Source: an uncultured Eggerthellaceae bacterium (GTDB lineage Bacteria; Actinomycetota; Coriobacteriia; Coriobacteriales; Eggerthellaceae). From it: a DNA stretch of 64,000 bases. The translations under genes were made by a program, and so were the position numbers. Shown one piece after another: positions 43,366 to 52,056 of the stretch (position 1 is the first letter of the stretch; each line of letters begins with the position of its first letter). The DNA lies in NCBI GenBank assembly GCA_934648845.1, contig CAKUFS010000009.1:1-64000 (forward strand), read 5' to 3'. The notes under the pieces are model-generated. The model had not been told where the DNA came from and searched no databases. It saw only the letters and a program-made list of their open reading frames with translations.

Positions 43366-46300
43366 ATGCTTCAAGTCAAAAATATCCGCAAGTCGTACAC
43401 CACCGGCTCGTTTACGCAGCAAGCGCTCAATGACGTTTCGCTTTCGCTGCGCGACAACGAGTTTGTGGCCATTTTAGGTCCTTCGGGTTCGGGCAAAACC
43501 ACGCTTCTGAACATCATTGGCGGCCTTGACCATTACGATTCCGGCGACCTAGTTATCGATGGTGTGTCCACGAAGAAGTACAAAGACCGCGACTGGGATA
43601 CGTATCGTAACAACCGCATTGGCTTCGTGTTTCAAAGCTACAACTTGATTCCCCACCAAACCATACTGGCAAACGTTGAGCTGGCACTCACGCTTTCCGG
43701 CGTTTCCGCAGATGAACGTAAAAAACGCGCCACGGAAGCACTTCAGCGCGTTGGACTGGGCGAACACATCGACAAGCGTCCAAATCAGCTTTCCGGCGGT
43801 CAAATGCAGCGTGTGGCCATTGCGCGCGCACTCATCAACGATCCCGAAATTCTTCTGGCCGACGAACCAACCGGCGCGCTTGACTCCAAAACAAGCGTGC
43901 AGATCATGGACTTGCTCACCGAAATTGCCCAAGACCGCCTGGTGGTCATGGTCACGCACAACCCCGAGCTGGCCGAAGAGTATGCCACGCGCATCGTGAA
44001 CCTGGCCGACGGCATTATCGTAAGCGACTCCAACCCCTACGAGCCCACCGCCGCCGAGCTTGCGCGCGTGAGCACGAAGCAACCGCGCCGCACGTCTATG
44101 AGCCTGCTCACGGCGCTTTCCCTTTCCTTCAACAACCTGATGACGAAAAAAGGCCGTACCATCATGACCGCCATTGCGGGGTCTATTGGCATTGTGGGTA
44201 TTGCGGCCATTTTAGCGCTGGCAAACGGCGTGAACAACTATATTGCCAGCGTTGAAGAGGAAACGCTTTCGGAGTATCCGCTGCAAATTACCAGTTCAGC
44301 CATGAATTTGAACGTTACAAGCTCTGAAGACGAGGATGGTTCTTCGGACACCTCTGGCACCGGAACCAGCCTTGCCGGCGACCCCGAAAACCCCATGGGC
44401 AAAGATTTCATTGTACCTGGCGGCGAAAACGAGCTGGGCGTGGCGAAAACCGTCTCGCATATCTTCGGCAGCATTGGCAGCAACGATCTGCAATCGCTCA
44501 AGGACTTCTTCGACAGCGGAACCAGCGGCATTGAGCCATACGTGAATTCTATCGAGTACAGCTACAACGTGCAGCCGCAAATCTATCTGTCCGACACATC
44601 GAACGGCGCGCATCAGGTGAACCCCGACAAAACGTTCGCCGCACTGGGCATGGGCTCGGGCAGCAGCAACGGTCTGATGTCTATGACTATGAGCACCGAT
44701 GCCTTCTATCAAATGCCGAAGGACAAAGGCCTTTACGCGAATTCTTACGAAGTTGTGGCTGGTCATTGGCCTGAAAACTACAACGAATGCGTGCTGGTGA
44801 CTTCGCGCAAGGGCAACATCAACGATTTCATGCTGTACGCGCTGGGCCTGCGCGATTCCAGCGAGCTGTCCGATATGGTCAAAGCGTTCATCAACGAAGA
44901 AGAAGTCTCCACCCCCGACGATTACGAGCCCGTCTCGTACGACACGGTTCTGAGCACGCAATATAAGCTGGTCAGCGCTGCAGATTACTACGAATGCGAC
45001 GAGACGTACGGCGTTTGGAAGGACAAGTCCAGCGATGCCGATTACATGACCGACCTGGTGAATAACAGCGAAACGCTGAACATTGTGGGCATTGCGCGCC
45101 CCACCGAGGACGCGCGCATTGCCATGCTGAAGCAGGGCATCAACTACCCCTACGAGCTCACCGAGCATATGGTGACCAGCGCCGCTGAAAAGCAGATTGT
45201 GAAGGACCAGCTGGCCACGCCGTCCACCGATGTTATCGCGGGCGAACCCTTCGACGAGGAAAACAGCTCGAACGGCTTTGACCTGGGCTCTTTGTTCACC
45301 ATTGACGAATCGGCATTGGCGGGCGCCTTCCAAGTTGATAACAGCAAACTGCAAATTGATCCCAGTGCGCTGTCCATTGACATGAGTGGCGTGCAAATTG
45401 ACCCCAGCACACTGCCGGCGTTTGATCCGTCGTCCATCACCATTGACATGAACGAGGTCATGAAGAATTTCGATCCGAGTTCCATTAAGGTGAACGTCGA
45501 TATGAGCTCGGTGCACCTTGATCTGAGCGGCATGAAAATTGGCAATTACTTTGACAACACCGTGTTGGCCGACAAGATGAGCGATGCCATGGCAGATTTC
45601 ATTACCTGGTACATGGCTCACAGCACGGAACACGCAACGCCAAAAGATGCCGCAATGGCGTACTTTAGCTCGAATACCGTTCTAAACGATGCGCTGACCA
45701 GCGCGTTTGACGACCAAGCGTTTGCCGATGACCTTATGGTAACGCTTGCGCCCCAGCTGCAAACGCAGCTCGTAGGACAAATAACCGCGCAGGTAGTTCC
45801 CCAAGTTGCCGCAGCGCTTACGCAGTCAATCGTGCAAGCAGTGGGCAACAGCGTGCAAACCGCCGTGGGCGCTTACTTGCAGCAAGCCATGGCAGCCATG
45901 GCCGCCCAGTTGGGCGCAGCCGTGCAACAGCAGGTTAGCGCGGCAATGGGTACGGCAATGGGACAGCTCTCAACGAACATGGCCAGTGCCTTCTCCATTG
46001 ACACCAGCGCCTTTGCCAACGCGTTCCAAGTGAACATGAGCTCGAACGACTTGACCGACATCATGATGTCCATGCGCACCACCGAAGAGCGCACGTACGA
46101 GAACAACCTGAAGAATTTCGGATACGCCGACCTGAACAAGCCGTATGAGGTAAGCATTTACCCCATTAGCTTTGAGAGCAAAGAGAAGGTCATTGACGTT
46201 CTTGACCAATATAATGCCCAGATGAAGCAAGTGGACGAGAATAAAGTTATCACGTACACCGATCTGGTGGGCTTGCTCATGACCAGCGTCACGAACATCG

Positions 46301-46707
46301 TTGATATGATTTCCATGGTGCTGATTGCGTTCGTGGCTATTTCGCTGATTGTTTCCAGCATTATGATTGGCGTGATTACGTACATCAGCGTGCTGGAGCG
46401 CATTAAAGAGATTGGCATTTTGCGCGCGATTGGCGCCAGCAAGAAGGACATCAGCCACGTGTTTAATGCCGAGACGATTATCGAAGGCCTGGTCGCGGGC
46501 TTGTTGGGCGTGGGCGTCACGGCCATTGCATGTGCTATTGCGAACGTGGTTTTGGTGGCAAACGACTACCCCGCCGTGGCACAGCTGCCGGCAAACGCTG
46601 CCGTGATTCTGGTGCTGATCAGCGTGGTACTCACGTTTATTGCCGGCCTTTTGCCTGCCCGCAGCGCCAGCAAGAAAGACCCGGTGGAAGCGCTGCGCAG
46701 CGAGTAG
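43366..46707 (+). CDS. MacB-like ABC transporter, fused ATPase and FtsX-type permease with a large external domain
   Basis: A 1113-residue protein. Residues 1-230 are the ATPase (Walker A GPSGSGKTT near 38-46, LSGGQMQRVAIA near 142-153, LLADEPTGALDS). A short linker leads to the first membrane helix (about 265-290). Residues about 290-975 are a very large extracytoplasmic domain with repetitive IDPSALSIDM / IDPSTLPAFDPS stretches (about 660-720) and an Ala/Gln-rich helical segment (about 800-880). The end carries the FtsX-type permease helices (VDMISMVLIAFVAISLIVSS, SVLERIKEIGILRAIGASK). The family usually powers transenvelope export or wall signalling rather than import. The external domain is much larger than in MacB. 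Confidence 0.92.
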   Translation: MLQVKNIRKSYTTGSFTQQALNDVSLSLRDNEFVAILGPSGSGKTTLLNIIGGLDHYDSGDLVIDGVSTKKYKDRDWDTYRNNRIGFVFQSYNLIPHQTILANVELALTLSGVSADERKKRATEALQRVGLGEHIDKRPNQLSGGQMQRVAIARALINDPEILLADEPTGALDSKTSVQIMDLLTEIAQDRLVVMVTHNPELAEEYATRIVNLADGIIVSDSNPYEPTAAELARVSTKQPRRTSMSLLTALSLSFNNLMTKKGRTIMTAIAGSIGIVGIAAILALANGVNNYIASVEEETLSEYPLQITSSAMNLNVTSSEDEDGSSDTSGTGTSLAGDPENPMGKDFIVPGGENELGVAKTVSHIFGSIGSNDLQSLKDFFDSGTSGIEPYVNSIEYSYNVQPQIYLSDTSNGAHQVNPDKTFAALGMGSGSSNGLMSMTMSTDAFYQMPKDKGLYANSYEVVAGHWPENYNECVLVTSRKGNINDFMLYALGLRDSSELSDMVKAFINEEEVSTPDDYEPVSYDTVLSTQYKLVSAADYYECDETYGVWKDKSSDADYMTDLVNNSETLNIVGIARPTEDARIAMLKQGINYPYELTEHMVTSAAEKQIVKDQLATPSTDVIAGEPFDEENSSNGFDLGSLFTIDESALAGAFQVDNSKLQIDPSALSIDMSGVQIDPSTLPAFDPSSITIDMNEVMKNFDPSSIKVNVDMSSVHLDLSGMKIGNYFDNTVLADKMSDAMADFITWYMAHSTEHATPKDAAMAYFSSNTVLNDALTSAFDDQAFADDLMVTLAPQLQTQLVGQITAQVVPQVAAALTQSIVQAVGNSVQTAVGAYLQQAMAAMAAQLGAAVQQQVSAAMGTAMGQLSTNMASAFSIDTSAFANAFQVNMSSNDLTDIMMSMRTTEERTYENNLKNFGYADLNKPYEVSIYPISFESKEKVIDVLDQYNAQMKQVDENKVITYTDLVGLLMTSVTNIVDMISMVLIAFVAISLIVSSIMIGVITYISVLERIKEIGILRAIGASKKDISHVFNAETIIEGLVAGLLGVGVTAIACAIANVVLVANDYPAVAQLPANAAVILVLISVVLTFIAGLLPARSASKKDPVEALRSE

Positions 46708-46720
46708 CGAGTGGTTTTTC

Positions 46721-47332
46721 CTACTCAAGCAGCTTCTTGCTTTCGCGCCAATCGGGCAGATAGCGGTCGAGTATCGCGTAGAACTGCGCGCCATGCCCAT
46801 GTACCAGCAAGTGGGCCAGTTCGTGTACAACCACGTATTCAAGGCAGCGCGGCGGATACAGCGCCAGACGCACGTTGATGCAAATGCGTCCCGTTGACGG
46901 CTGACAGCTGCCCCAGCGACTTGTCATGTTGCGATATGCCAGTTTACCAGGGGTAACGCCCATGACTACAGCCCAGCGCTCAACAAGTCCGGGCGTGAGT
47001 CCCTCTACAATAGCGCGCCATTCAGCAACTTCTTGCGGCGTTGCCAGATTTGCGCGCGCCATGGGGGAATCTTGCCGACTTTCCTGCAATCGCGCGATTA
47101 GATCCTTTCGAGAGCGCACGAATTCTTCAATGACCAGGCGCGATGTTCCCACCGGTGCGGAAATTTGCACCGGTTCGGCAGCGGTTTTCACGCGCATCGT
47201 AATGCTGCTCATGGTTTTGAGCGTGAGCTTAACGGCAATGCCATCGACTACGAACTCTTGGCGCGCTACGATTTTCGCGCCGCCGCCCGTGCGCCTGCGC
47301 GGGCTTCTTGTTTTTGGTTTCGCTAATGCCAA
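46721..47332 (-). CDS. YgjP-like metallopeptidase (M48/DUF45)
   Basis: A 203-residue protein with a zinc site VVHELAHLLVHGHGAQFY and the upstream RWGSCQPSTGRICINVRL phrase that defines the family; the end DWRESKKLLE is also typical. The start is a TTG 11 bases after the rsmI stop codon, with GGCGG upstream, so translation is probably coupled to rsmI. The N-terminus has a basic KPKTRSPRRR stretch. It converges with the MacB-like gene, 13 bases away; the small GAGTAG/CTACTC hairpin there is a weak terminator candidate. Confidence 0.9.
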   Translation of the reverse strand: MALAKPKTRSPRRRTGGGAKIVARQEFVVDGIAVKLTLKTMSSITMRVKTAAEPVQISAPVGTSRLVIEEFVRSRKDLIARLQESRQDSPMARANLATPQEVAEWRAIVEGLTPGLVERWAVVMGVTPGKLAYRNMTSRWGSCQPSTGRICINVRLALYPPRCLEYVVVHELAHLLVHGHGAQFYAILDRYLPDWRESKKLLE

Positions 47333-47343
47333 AACAGAGCCGC

Positions 47344-48438
47344 CTATCGTTCGCCAAGCGCAAGCGCGTACGCTTCGTTGCGCGATATGCCCAACTCAGA
47401 GACAAGTGTTTTCACAATGTCCTTTTTGGATGCACCTTCTGCGCGTAATTGCGCCGCGCGGACAGCGCCATCGACCGCAGTCTGCTGCGCTGCGGCGGCG
47501 TTTTCTTCTTCCGAGGGACCATCGATGACCAGGACAATCTCGCCCTTGATGCCTTCTGCGGCGGCACGTTCCGCGAATACCTCGTGCACATACGACGTTG
47601 TGCCGCGCACCACTTCTTCGTGCAGCTTCGTGAGCTCGCGGCAGACCGCCATTTGACGATGCGGAAATTCCTGCGCAATAACGTCCAACGCATCAACCAG
47701 GCGCTTCGGGCTTTCGTAGTAAATCAGCGCGGCATCCAACTTGGCAACGCTTTGCAGCTCTGCGCGACGTTCGGCATCTTTGCGCGGGAAGAACCCCGCA
47801 AAAAAGAAGCGCTGGTTCGTGCAGCCACTTGCAACATAAGCCGTTGCCGCAGCAACCGGACCAGGCAAAACCTCTACGGCGGCACCCGCTTCGCGCGCCG
47901 CATGCACCAGGCGCAGACCCGGATCGGAAATACCCGGCATGCCGGCGTCCGAGCAATACGCAATGACCTCGCCCGCCAAAACACGCGCAACCACGGAATT
48001 GGCACGCGACGACAACGTTGCCTCGTCCAAGCGCTCAAGCGGCCGCTTGATGCCAAGCGCTGCAAGGAGCTTTCCCGTAACGCGTGTATCTTCCGCGTAT
48101 ACGACCTGAGCGTTTTCCAAACAAGCACGCATGCGATCGGTCACATCGCCCAAGTTTCCGATAGGCGTGGGGCAAATGACCAGTTTTCCTTCGCCTGCAC
48201 GATGCTCGTTCGGGCGCTCGTTCGGGGTCCGCTCACTCGCGCCCCGCTCGTTAACGCCTCGATTATTTGTAGCCCGCCCAGCTGTATCCTGCTCGTTCGC
48301 GCCCTGCCGGTTCGCATCCCGCCTGGCTGCACCCCGCTCATTTGCGTTCCGCCTGTTCATGCCCTGAGTATTCGCAGCCCCTGCGTCAAATCGTTCCACG
48401 CTTGCTTGCCCTTCTTCGTGTTTTGCTTCATTGCCCAT
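47344..48438 (-). CDS. rsmI: 16S rRNA 2'-O-ribose C1402 methyltransferase with a repetitive N-terminal extension
   Basis: A 364-residue product. The methyltransferase begins near residue 84 with GKLVICPTPIGNLGDVTDR and has the family SAM-binding loop YCSDAGMPGISDPG and the AVCRELTKLHEEV signature. The first 83 residues are unlike RsmI. They are an Asn/Arg/Gly/Ala-rich region with near-repeats such as NANERGAARR and GVNERGASERT, so they are either a real extension or a wrongly early start. The DNA for this part is a run of related 24-30-base blocks. RsmI methylates C1402 of 16S rRNA in the decoding centre. First gene of a two-gene unit with the metallopeptidase. Confidence 0.93.
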   Translation of the reverse strand: MGNEAKHEEGQASVERFDAGAANTQGMNRRNANERGAARRDANRQGANEQDTAGRATNNRGVNERGASERTPNERPNEHRAGEGKLVICPTPIGNLGDVTDRMRACLENAQVVYAEDTRVTGKLLAALGIKRPLERLDEATLSSRANSVVARVLAGEVIAYCSDAGMPGISDPGLRLVHAAREAGAAVEVLPGPVAAATAYVASGCTNQRFFFAGFFPRKDAERRAELQSVAKLDAALIYYESPKRLVDALDVIAQEFPHRQMAVCRELTKLHEEVVRGTTSYVHEVFAERAAAEGIKGEIVLVIDGPSEEENAAAAQQTAVDGAVRAAQLRAEGASKKDIVKTLVSELGISRNEAYALALGER

Positions 48439-48733
48439 AACCGCATGCCATTTCCGCTTGGTATTCCTGAGTTAGCTTGCCATCGGATACGTCCATTTCA
48501 TTCCGGTGAACTGGAATACATGCACAGGGAAATCAACACATGCAACTTTCTTGCACATCCATTTCCCCGCGATTCTTGCGCTCTTGTTCACACACAAAAA
48601 TCGAACTACCATACCCTGTGTCCGCACAGCCGAACCGCCGCATCTTGCGTTCGCGCGCAAAAAGCCGCCGCGGACCCTCAATTTCGCTTTATTGTATCGT
48701 TTCGAGCGGCAACGAACCACCGACAGCAGCATG

Positions 48734-48952
48734 TTGTTGAAAAAATGGGTGCAAATTCGGGCAAATCGACGATATTCGGTTGTCGGGTTTTCGTTCCTGC
48801 TCCATACCTGATTTCAATACTGCCTGCGACCTGCGGAAACATAAAAGCTTGTTTCGGGGCGCCACCTATGACGCCCCGAAACAAGGCTATTTGCGCAGGC
48901 AAACCACCGACTATCGTCGATTAGCCTGAATCCAAGGGTCGTTTTCCAACAA
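48734..48952. repeat. Palindromic intergenic element E8 (TTGTTG class, 219 bp)
   Basis: Ends TTGTTG (48734) and CAACAA (48952). Arms GGGCAAATCGACGATATTCG and an inverted partner with mismatches. The centre carries its own perfect 14-bp hairpin, CTTGTTTCGGGGCG (48848-48861) / CGCCCCGAAACAAG (48872-48885), and a diverged central box GCGACCTGCGGAAAC. Confidence 0.8.
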
Positions 48953-48980
48953 GCACCCCTTAGCGCACTCCCCAAGAAAA

Positions 48981-49013
48981 GCAACTTCGAATTTCGACCC
49001 AAAAATCCAACAA
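48981..49013. repeat. Half copy of a type B palindromic element
   Basis: GCAACTTCGAATTTCG followed by CAACAACATGCC matches the right arm of E5. No left arm is present. It abuts E8, 28 bases away, so the site looks like a composite or truncated insertion. Confidence 0.7.
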
Positions 49014-49318
49014 CATGCCCGCAAAAACCCTTTTTGCGGCGCAGCGCGCCGTGCAGATTCCCATTTGCGCAAAACGATGACCGCGCGCCACAGCCCATTC
49101 GTCGCTGGGCCCCCGCTTCCCGTCAGCACGCCCCTCACAGTACCCCCGCGCCGCTGCGCTTCGCAGCCACCTTGCCATCCCCCACTTGCATCGCGCGTCC
49201 CTTCCCTGGCCCCTTCCCCACCCTGCACGGGCGCAAACGCGGCCGCGCCTAGGCGTATGCGCGGTTTTATGAGAAAATGAGCGGAACAAATCACGCAAAC
49301 CCCTATAAAGGAGATTTC

Positions 49319-50998
49319 ATGGCAGAGTTTATTTACCAGATGTACAAGGCGCGCAAAGCCCATGGTCAGAAAGTGATTCTGGACGATGTGACGCTGAGTT
49401 TCTACCCCGGCGCGAAGATTGGCGTTGTGGGCCCGAACGGCATGGGCAAGTCCACGCTGCTCAAGATTATGGCCGGTCTGGAAGAAGTATCGAACGGCGA
49501 GGCACATCTGACCCCGGGCTATTCCGTGGGCATTTTGCTGCAGGAGCCACCGCTGGAAGAGGACAAGACCGTCATTGAGAACGTGCGCCTGGCATTCGGC
49601 GATATCCTGGCGAAAGTCGAGCGCTTCAACCAGATTGGCGCCGAAATGGGTGAACCCGATGCCGACTTTGATGCGCTCATGGAGGAGATGGGCAAGCTGC
49701 AAGACGCCATCGATGCCGCAAACGGCTGGGACTTGGACAGCCAGCTCACCCAGGCCATGGACGCGCTGCAGTGCCCCGACCCTGACATGCCGGTAAACGT
49801 GCTTTCGGGCGGCGAGCGTCGTCGCGTGGCGCTGTGCCGTTTGCTGCTGGAAGCCCCCGACCTGCTGCTTTTGGACGAACCCACGAACCACCTGGACGCT
49901 GAATCCATTCTGTGGCTGGAAAAGTTCCTGCACGATTACCAAGGCGCCGTGTTGGCTGTTACGCACGACCGCTACTTCCTGGACAACGTTGCCGAGTGGA
50001 TCTGCGAAGTTGACCGCGGCCATCTGTACCCCTACAAGGGCAATTACTCCACGTACCTGGAAACAAAGGCCGCCCGCATGGAGGCGCAAGGCCAGCAAGA
50101 GGCAAAGCTTGCAAAGCGTATGCGCTCCGAACTGGAATGGGTGCGCTCAACCCCCAGCGCGCGCCACGCAAAGAGCAAGGCGCGTTTGGAGGCATATGAG
50201 CGCATGGCAACCGAGGCCGAAAACTTCAAGAGCGTTGACTTCACCGACATCCACATTCCCGTTGGTCCGCGCTTAGGCAACAAGGTGCTTGAGACGAACC
50301 ACTTGCACAAGGCATTCGGCGATCGCGTGCTCATCGACGATCTGAGCTTCAGCCTGCCGCGCAATGGCATTGTGGGCGTGATTGGCCCGAACGGCGTGGG
50401 CAAAACCACGCTGTTCAAGACCATTGTGGGGCTTGAACCGCTTACCAGCGGCACGCTGGAAATTGGCGAGACCGTGCAACTGTCTTACGTGGATCAGAAC
50501 CGCGCGGGCATTGACAACAACAAATCCGTGTGGGAGGTCGTGTCCGACGGCAACGACTACATTACCGTGGGCAAGCAGGAAATTCCGTCGCGTGCGTATG
50601 TGAGCGCGTTCGGCTTCAAGGGACCAGACCAGCAGAAACCCGCAGGCGTGCTGTCTGGCGGCGAACGCAACCGCCTGAACCTGGCGCTTACCCTGAAGCA
50701 GGGCGGCAACTTGCTGCTTTTGGACGAACCCACCAACGACCTAGACACCGAAACGCTTGAAAGCCTGGAAGAAGCGCTGCTGGCGTTCCCCGGCTGCAGC
50801 GTGATTGTGAGCCACGACCGCTGGTTCTTGGACCGCGTGGCAACGCACATTCTGGCCTGGGAAGGCACCGAGGAAAACCCCGGCAACTGGTTCTGGTTCG
50901 AGGGTAACTTCGCCGACTACCAGAAGAACCGCGAAGAGCGCCTGGGACCCGAGGCCACAAAACTGCGCGTGATGCATCGCAAGCTGACGCGCGATTAG
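49319..50998 (+). CDS. ettA: ABC-F ribosome-associated ATPase (EttA-like)
   Basis: A 559-residue protein with two ABC ATPase domains. The start at 49319 has AAAGGAG eight bases upstream; an earlier in-frame start at 49277 lacks one. First domain: VGPNGMGKST and LSGGERRRVALCRLLLEAPD then LLLDEPTNHLD. Linker: an interdomain helical segment. Second domain: IGPNGVGKTT, LSGGERNRLNLAL, LLLDEPTNDLD. The absence of membrane helices and the opening AEFIYQMYKARKAHG are typical of EttA, which gates the first peptide bond according to energy state. It stands alone between rsmI and a PAP2 phosphatase gene. Confidence 0.94.
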   Translation: MAEFIYQMYKARKAHGQKVILDDVTLSFYPGAKIGVVGPNGMGKSTLLKIMAGLEEVSNGEAHLTPGYSVGILLQEPPLEEDKTVIENVRLAFGDILAKVERFNQIGAEMGEPDADFDALMEEMGKLQDAIDAANGWDLDSQLTQAMDALQCPDPDMPVNVLSGGERRRVALCRLLLEAPDLLLLDEPTNHLDAESILWLEKFLHDYQGAVLAVTHDRYFLDNVAEWICEVDRGHLYPYKGNYSTYLETKAARMEAQGQQEAKLAKRMRSELEWVRSTPSARHAKSKARLEAYERMATEAENFKSVDFTDIHIPVGPRLGNKVLETNHLHKAFGDRVLIDDLSFSLPRNGIVGVIGPNGVGKTTLFKTIVGLEPLTSGTLEIGETVQLSYVDQNRAGIDNNKSVWEVVSDGNDYITVGKQEIPSRAYVSAFGFKGPDQQKPAGVLSGGERNRLNLALTLKQGGNLLLLDEPTNDLDTETLESLEEALLAFPGCSVIVSHDRWFLDRVATHILAWEGTEENPGNWFWFEGNFADYQKNREERLGPEATKLRVMHRKLTRD

Positions 50999-51061
50999 TG
51001 CGAGCACTTCAAGCACGCCGAGCCGCCAACGCCGCACGCTAACGAAACGTATGAAACGCGC

Positions 51062-51553
51062 ATGAACGCCGAACAATACAAAGCACTGACGAAGCCGCTT
51101 CGGGATAACCCGAAAGCGGCTTCGCTTGTTAGGGTCGTGAACAAAGGCATCACCACCATTTACTACGTGGCATACCCGTTGTTGGTGGCATTTCTTGCTA
51201 CGACTCAAAACTCGCTTGCTTGGAAGGCCGTGGTGTTTCCCGCTGTAGGATTTGTGCTGGTCACCGCGTTGAGGCGCATCATCAACAGGCCACGCCCTTA
51301 CGAGGCGTTCGGCTGCCCCTCGGTTATTCCGAAAGACACAAAAGGGAAATCGTTTCCCAGCAGGCACACATATTCCGCGTTCGCCATTGCCCTAACGTTT
51401 TGCGCCTGGTGCGCACCTGCGGGGGTCATCATGGTGCTGCTGAGCTGCTGCATGGCAGCGGTGCGCGTGATAGGCGGCGTGCACTACCCCAGCGACGTTG
51501 CCGCCGGCGCAGTGCTCGGCATCGCATTTGGCGCACTTGAGATTTTGTTGTAA
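51062..51553 (+). CDS. PAP2-family membrane phosphatase
   Basis: Up to 163 residues with about four helices. The phosphatase triad is complete: RRIINRPRP, SFPSRHTYSA and RVIGGVHYPSDV. Substrates of such enzymes are usually undecaprenyl diphosphate or phosphatidyl compounds. The ATG at 51062 has no Shine-Dalgarno sequence, and a strong GAAGCCGCTT/AAGCGGCTTC hairpin (about 51091-51123) lies just after it. The GTG at 51137, with AGGG ahead of it, is an alternative that would leave the hairpin as the ettA terminator or a leader structure. Confidence 0.85.
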   Translation: MNAEQYKALTKPLRDNPKAASLVRVVNKGITTIYYVAYPLLVAFLATTQNSLAWKAVVFPAVGFVLVTALRRIINRPRPYEAFGCPSVIPKDTKGKSFPSRHTYSAFAIALTFCAWCAPAGVIMVLLSCCMAAVRVIGGVHYPSDVAAGAVLGIAFGALEILL

Positions 51554-51659
51554 GGATCGCCGGTGCTACCCTTGTCGCCCGACCTCCAGACAAAGTCCAC
51601 CCAGCCAGCGACTGCCTTCGTAATCCCCGCCTCTCCTAAAAGCTCGTGCCGCGGTCATC

Positions 51660-51866
51660 TTGTCGAAAATCGAGTGCGAATGTGCAAAATATTCCTGTTC
51701 GGGGTAGGTAAGAGAGGCTCAGATTCTCATTCTCCCGACATTTGCAATTCACGACCTGGGCTTTTACGAGCAGACCCCAGCTCAAACAGTGTCGTTCGGA
51801 GTTGCGAACACTCCCAAGGTACCCCGAACAGGAATATTTTGCACATTGAGACGAAAAATCCGACAA
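51660..51866. repeat. Palindromic intergenic element E9 (TTGTCG class, 207 bp, arm type C)
   Basis: Ends TTGTCG (51660) and CGACAA (51866). Inverted arms TGTGCAAAATATTCCTGTTC match nearly perfectly. Central box CACGACCTGGGCTTTTACG. The flank CGGTCATC on the left resembles that of E7 (GTGGTCATC). Confidence 0.88.
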
Positions 51867-51976
51867 CTTGCCGCCTGAGAAACCGAAAGTCCGCCTCGTA
51901 TCCGCGAAACTTTCTGACATAACCTCCCAGGAGCCCAAAGCTCAAGCCGAAGCCCCAATATGCCGAAGCAGCGCAT

Positions 51977-52008
51977 AAAAAATCCGAGGCGCACATAGCA
52001 CCTCGGAT
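51977..52008 (-). terminator. Rho-independent terminator of lysS
   Basis: On the minus strand the stem ATCCGAGG/CCTCGGAT is followed by six T. Confidence 0.88.
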
Positions 52009-52021
52009 CTGAATGCTCGAT

Positions 52022-52052
52022 TGTTGACAAAAGGTGGGGTAATTTGTCAACA
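52022..52052. repeat. TGTTGACAAA/TTTGTCAACA hairpin at the end of lysS
   Basis: Reverse complement of the hairpin at 42612-42642, with the loop bases also matching. It starts five bases after the lysS stop codon on the minus strand and lies inside the transcript, upstream of the true terminator. Confidence 0.8.
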
Positions 52053-52056
52053 ACGA

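Larger units (their letters stand above)
48439..49318. other. Intergenic stretch holding element E8 and a half copy
   Basis: Element E8 (48734-48952), a right-half copy of a type B element (48981-49013), and unremarkable DNA around them. The divergent promoters of rsmI and ettA should be here, but no strong -35/-10 pair is evident. Confidence 0.6.
51554..52056. other. Intergenic stretch holding E9 and the lysS end structures
   Basis: Element E9 (51660-51866), the lysS terminator (51977-52008) and the TGTTGACAAA hairpin (52022-52052). No gene seen. Confidence 0.7.

Noticed and set aside
47449..48924. 491-codon plus-strand open frame across rsmI and the gap
   Set aside because: Antisense to rsmI and runs into element E8; no ribosome site or domain.
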